Below are positions 61,247 through 64,000 of a stretch of 64,000 nucleotides of DNA, piece after piece; position 1 is the stretch's first letter, and every line of letters starts with the position of its first letter. Under the pieces are notes generated by a model that was given only the letters and a program-made list of their open reading frames with translations, was not told the origin of the DNA and made no database searches. Source of the DNA: Sphaerisporangium rhizosphaerae (GTDB taxonomy: Bacteria > Actinomycetota > Actinomycetes > Streptosporangiales > Streptosporangiaceae); assembly GCF_042665155.1 (NCBI RefSeq), contig NZ_JBHTCG010000009.1, positions 1-64,000 of the forward strand, in the 5' to 3' direction. A program made the translations under genes and the position numbers.

Positions 61247-63058
61247 ATCGGATGGATCGACGTCGAACGCGACCTGACGGAGCAGGCGGACATCGTGCGC
61301 GCCATGACGGACACGATGCGCGACCGCGGCCCCGACGCGGGCGCGATCCACATCACCCGGCACGCGGCGCTCGGCCACCGCGAACTCACCACCCCCGGCA
61401 CCACCGAAGGCCCTCAGCCGGCGCTGTTCCCCGCGCACAACGGCCACTCCTCGGACGAGGGGCCCGTCGCGCTCGTGTACGACGGCGCGATCTACAACCT
61501 GGCCGCCGTCCGCCGGTCCCTGAACCTGCCCCCCGCCGCCACCGACACCGACGTGCTGCTGCGGGCCTACCTGACGCACGGCGCGGACTTCGTCACCCGC
61601 CTCGTCGGCGCGTTCGCGATCGCCGTCTGGGACGCACGCGACCGGCGACTGCTGCTGGCACGGGACCACATGGGCCTGAAGCCGCTGTACTACCACCCCT
61701 ACCCCGGCGGGATCCTGTTCGCCTCCCTCCCCAAGGGGATCATGGCGAACCCCCTGTTCAGCCCGCGCCTCGACCGCTCCCTGATGACGATCGTGCTCCA
61801 GCCGCGCCTCACACTCGCTGGTGAGACTCCGCTCGCCGGCGTCCACGAGGTGAAACCCGCGCACGTCGTCACCTACACCCCCGACCACGGCCCGGTCTCG
61901 CGCGCCTACTGGCGCCTGACGAGCGAACCACACCCCCACACCCCCGCCGAGACCGCCGAACACGTGAGGGAACTTCTCCACGAAGCCGTGGCGACCCAGC
62001 TCCCCGCCTCCGGCCCCTGCGCCGCGATGCTGTCCGGCGGCGTCGACTCGACCTCGGTCGCCGCACTGGCGGCCCGCTCCCTGCCGTACCCCCTCGACAC
62101 GTACTGCGTCGAGTTCGACAGCGACAAGGCCCACTTCGCGCCGACCGAACTACGACCCGACGTGGACAGTCCGTACGCCGCCGCCGCAGCGGAACACATG
62201 GGAAGCAGGCACACCACTCTCACCGCGACGATGCAGGACCTGCTCGACGTGATCCCGGCGACCCGCCGCGCACGTGACCTCCCCGGCTGGGGCCAGTTCG
62301 ACGCGTCGATGTACCTGCTGTTCCGGCGCATGCGCCAGGACACCACCGTGGCCATGTCCGGTGAGGCCGCCGACGAGTTCTTCGGCGGATACCCCTACCT
62401 CTTCAAACCCGCCCTGATCCGCCGCGACACCTTCCCCTGGCTCGGCGACGGCCCCAGACTCGCCGACTACCTGACCCCGGACCTCACCCAGGACGGCGAC
62501 GAAAAGGCCCGGTACGCACAACTCCTCGGCGAAGTGCCGAGCCTGCCAGGCGAGCAGGGCTTGGACGCACGCATGCGCGAAGTTCTGTACCTGGGAATGG
62601 CCGGCCCATTGGCCGTGGTCCTGGACCGCAAGGAACGCATGAGCGCCGCACAGGGCCTCCACGTACGCCTGCCGTTCTGCGACCACCGCCTGGTCCAGTA
62701 CGTATGGAACGTCCCTTGGTCCATGAAATGCGCCAACGGCCTGAAAAGCCTTCTCAAACAGGCAATGGCCGACATCCTCCCCCCCACCACACTGAACCGC
62801 CAGAAGAGCGCCTACCCCCACGTCCAGAACCCGTCCCACGAAAAGGCCCTGGTACACGAGGTGATGCGCATAACGAACGCCGGCGACTCCCCCCTGCACG
62901 GAATGTTCGACACCCCCCGCCTCAACGACCTCCTGCGCCAGATCGACACCGGCCAACTGAACGCACAACTCCCCGGCGGCGCCAGCGCGGCACAACTCCT
63001 CGTCCAACTCGTCGAACTCGACGCCTGGATGCGCGACCACCGAGTGACCCTCTCCTGA
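61232..63058 (+). CDS. Beta-lactam-synthetase-like asparagine synthetase paralogue
   Basis: 608 residues with two domains. The N-terminal Ntn-hydrolase-like domain keeps the AsnB fold (RGPDAGAIH, LVYDGAIYNL, LLARDHMGLKPLYY) but begins MSGGLIGW: the essential glutaminase Cys2 of MCGI is Ser. The C-terminal synthetase domain has the ATP-binding loop SGGVDSTSVA (268-277), SGEAADEFFGGYPY and the conserved Lys in LNRQKSAYPH. Loss of glutaminase with retention of adenylation is the mark of beta-lactam synthetases (clavulanate BLS, CarA, tabtoxin TblS), which close a beta-amino acid to a beta-lactam. GGGGAGC precedes the ATG. Plain amide ligation to another amine is the main alternative. Confidence 0.85.
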   Translation: MSGGLIGWIDVERDLTEQADIVRAMTDTMRDRGPDAGAIHITRHAALGHRELTTPGTTEGPQPALFPAHNGHSSDEGPVALVYDGAIYNLAAVRRSLNLPPAATDTDVLLRAYLTHGADFVTRLVGAFAIAVWDARDRRLLLARDHMGLKPLYYHPYPGGILFASLPKGIMANPLFSPRLDRSLMTIVLQPRLTLAGETPLAGVHEVKPAHVVTYTPDHGPVSRAYWRLTSEPHPHTPAETAEHVRELLHEAVATQLPASGPCAAMLSGGVDSTSVAALAARSLPYPLDTYCVEFDSDKAHFAPTELRPDVDSPYAAAAAEHMGSRHTTLTATMQDLLDVIPATRRARDLPGWGQFDASMYLLFRRMRQDTTVAMSGEAADEFFGGYPYLFKPALIRRDTFPWLGDGPRLADYLTPDLTQDGDEKARYAQLLGEVPSLPGEQGLDARMREVLYLGMAGPLAVVLDRKERMSAAQGLHVRLPFCDHRLVQYVWNVPWSMKCANGLKSLLKQAMADILPPTTLNRQKSAYPHVQNPSHEKALVHEVMRITNAGDSPLHGMFDTPRLNDLLRQIDTGQLNAQLPGGASAAQLLVQLVELDAWMRDHRVTLS

Positions 63059-63191
63059 CCCGCCGCGGCGCGGGAGACCGTACGGTCGTGCGATCGCCTC
63101 AGGCCGACTGCGATGTGCTCGCATCAGAAGCGAGCGCGTCCGGCCGGCAGCCATGACGTCAGGAGCGGCCTCACGGTACCGATCAGCAAGA

Positions 63192-63233
63192 AAGGCCTGT
63201 CGATCTGGGACCACTTCCAGATCGACAGACCTT
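63192..63233. terminator. Long hairpin, possible terminator
   Basis: Arms 63192-63208 and 63217-63233 pair over 17 bases with one C-A mismatch and an eight-base loop. It lies about 130 bases after the rightward operon. Confidence 0.5.
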
Positions 63234-63311
63234 CGCGCCCCCGGTTCGAGTCCCGCCTTCTGCTGTTGACTGGACTAGATCGTCCAAGCTTCGTGACGGG
63301 CGGCGCCCGGC

Positions 63312-63450
63312 GAGGTCGCCATCGAGGTGAGCGCCACCGGGCCGTTCCGGGAGGCCGAGCCGGAGCACCAGGACTACCTGGAGCGCTACCCAACGGCTAC
63401 ACCTGCCACTCCGTCCGCTCCGGTTGGAAGCTCCCCCGCCGGGACGCCCG
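63312..63450 (+). pseudogene. msrA: C-terminal fragment of peptide methionine sulfoxide reductase MsrA, frameshifted
   Basis: Reads EVAIEVSATGPFREAEPEHQDYLERY, then after loss of one base continues in the next frame as NGYTCHSVRSGWKLPRRD. Both parts match the conserved C-terminus of MsrA (PAGPFWEAEPEHQDYL, PNGYTC). The catalytic GCFWG domain is absent, so this is a dead fragment. Confidence 0.8.
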
Positions 63451-63541
63451 GGCCGCCGGCCGACCTGAAGCCGCCAGACGCGCAGGACAGTCCCGTCACG
63501 TGACCGAGCGCACCACTCAAGGGTGCCCTGTACCATGATAA

Positions 63542-63555
63542 CGGACTATATAGTC
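63542..63555. promoter_or_regulatory. GGACTATATAGTCC palindrome upstream of the sensor gene
   Basis: A perfect 14-base palindrome 75 bases before the sensor-gene ATG. A related imperfect copy, GGACTAGATCGTCC, lies about 270 bases upstream (63272). It could be an operator around a -10 region. Confidence 0.45.
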
Positions 63556-63630
63556 CAAATACCATAGTCGACCTGTGCCGCAGGGCGCCGGTCGCGCATC
63601 GGCTCAACGGCTCTGACGCTTGGAGGTGAT

Positions 63631-64000
63631 ATGCCGCTCCTTCGACGCCCGCGCTCCGTCCGGGCTCGGTGCACCCTCATCGCGGCGCTGTTCGCGGCCG
63701 GCATCCTGGTGGCCCTCGGCGCGACGCTGAACCTGGCGATCCACTCCCGCATCCAGTACGAGGCCTTCAGCCAGGCCGAGCGGGTGGCGAGCCTGTGGAG
63801 CCCGATCGCTCGCGGCGGCATGGTGCCACAACCAATACCCGCCCACCCGCCCATCGACCTCATCCAGGTGGTGGACGTCCATCACCGGGTCGTGAACTCC
63901 AGCCGCACGGCCTCCGCGACCGTACCGCTGAGCAAACTCCGCCCCCCGCCCGACGCCCGCTTCCAGCCGTACCGCGAGTGCCCGGCGGACGGCCGGTGCA
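63631..64000 (+). CDS. N-terminal part of a membrane sensor protein, probably a histidine kinase
   Basis: The first 123 residues: an Arg-rich start (MPLLRRPRSVRARC), one membrane segment (TLIAALFAAGILVALGATLNLAI), then an extracellular segment (YEAFSQAERVASLWSPIARGG, DLIQVVDVHHRVVNSS) typical of the sensor region of actinomycete kinases. GGAGGTGAT directly before the ATG is an excellent ribosome-binding site. The kinase domains would lie beyond the window end, so the call is tentative. Confidence 0.65.
   Translation, partial: MPLLRRPRSVRARCTLIAALFAAGILVALGATLNLAIHSRIQYEAFSQAERVASLWSPIARGGMVPQPIPAHPPIDLIQVVDVHHRVVNSSRTASATVPLSKLRPPPDARFQPYRECPADGRC

Larger units (their letters stand above)
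63059..63630. other. Decayed region after the cluster
   Basis: No intact gene. It contains a strong hairpin (63192-63233), a GGTTCGAGTCCCGCC word resembling a tRNA 3' end (63241), a frameshifted msrA fragment (63312-63450) and the palindrome GGACTATATAGTCC (63542). Confidence 0.55.

Noticed and set aside
63236..63265. Possible tRNA gene at GGTTCGAGTCCCGCC
   Set aside because: The flanking bases do not form a five-pair T stem and no D or anticodon arm is visible upstream; the upstream hairpin is too long and regular. At most a fragment or an attachment-site relic.

Overview
The window is high-GC DNA with dense, often overlapping genes, many GTG starts, secreted glycosidases joined to CBM2 or ricin-type CBM13 domains by Pro-Thr linkers, and numerous carbohydrate ABC importers. 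This fits a mycelial actinomycete, most likely a Streptosporangiales or Streptomyces relative. The genus is an inference; no rRNA or other marker gene is present.

Left half (1-43.7 kb) is mainly plant-polysaccharide use. 1-5.5 kb: a FaeC-like feruloyl esterase with CBM2 (partial), a GH27 alpha-galactosidase with CBM2 and a GH54 arabinofuranosidase with CBM2. 5.4-15.9 kb: two sugar ABC importer loci. One is intact (GH63-like glycosidase, two permeases, binding protein). The other, with ROK fructokinase and GH68 enzyme, is damaged: one permease carries an in-frame TAG, and the binding protein and a LacI regulator are both cut off at a shared head-to-head junction near 15,145. 16-24.7 kb: an L-fucose locus (GH29 fucosidase, FadR-type regulator, RbsABC-type importer, L-fuconate dehydratase) with a recurring AGACATnnnATGTCT-like operator. 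25-31.7 kb: a two-component pair, membrane protein, LysR regulator, secreted beta-propeller and cupin. 31.7-34.4 kb: a subtilase remnant and a second FaeC-like esterase with a ricin domain. 35.1-41.5 kb: a sugar-acid locus (FAH-family and enolase-superfamily dehydratases, importer, IclR regulator). 42.2-43.7 kb: a GH10 xylanase with CBM13. LacI-type TGTTAGCGCTAACA operators lie next to GH54 and upstream of GH10.

Right half (43.8-63.1 kb) is a candidate natural-product cluster built as two divergent operons around 56.8-57.2 kb. The rightward operon encodes a methyltransferase, a LysA-like PLP decarboxylase, a DapD-like succinyl/acyltransferase, a DapC-like aminotransferase and an asparagine-synthetase paralogue whose glutaminase Cys is replaced by Ser, as in beta-lactam synthetases. 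The leftward operon encodes a TauD-like dioxygenase, GMC oxidoreductase, Zn peptidase, AMP ligase, two carrier proteins, amidohydrolase, a SyrB2-like iron/oxoglutarate enzyme with Val in place of the metal-binding carboxylate, a KASIII-like acyltransferase, GNAT, BtrH-like protein, cupin, ATP-grasp ligase and MFS exporter. The set parallels the tabtoxin pathway (lysine-pathway precursor, beta-lactam synthetase, dioxygenase, dipeptide ligase, exporter) and adds a carrier-protein branch and a possible halogenase. This is the most interesting system in the window; the product is inferred, not shown.

The right end holds a frameshifted msrA fragment, a strong hairpin and the start of a membrane sensor protein.
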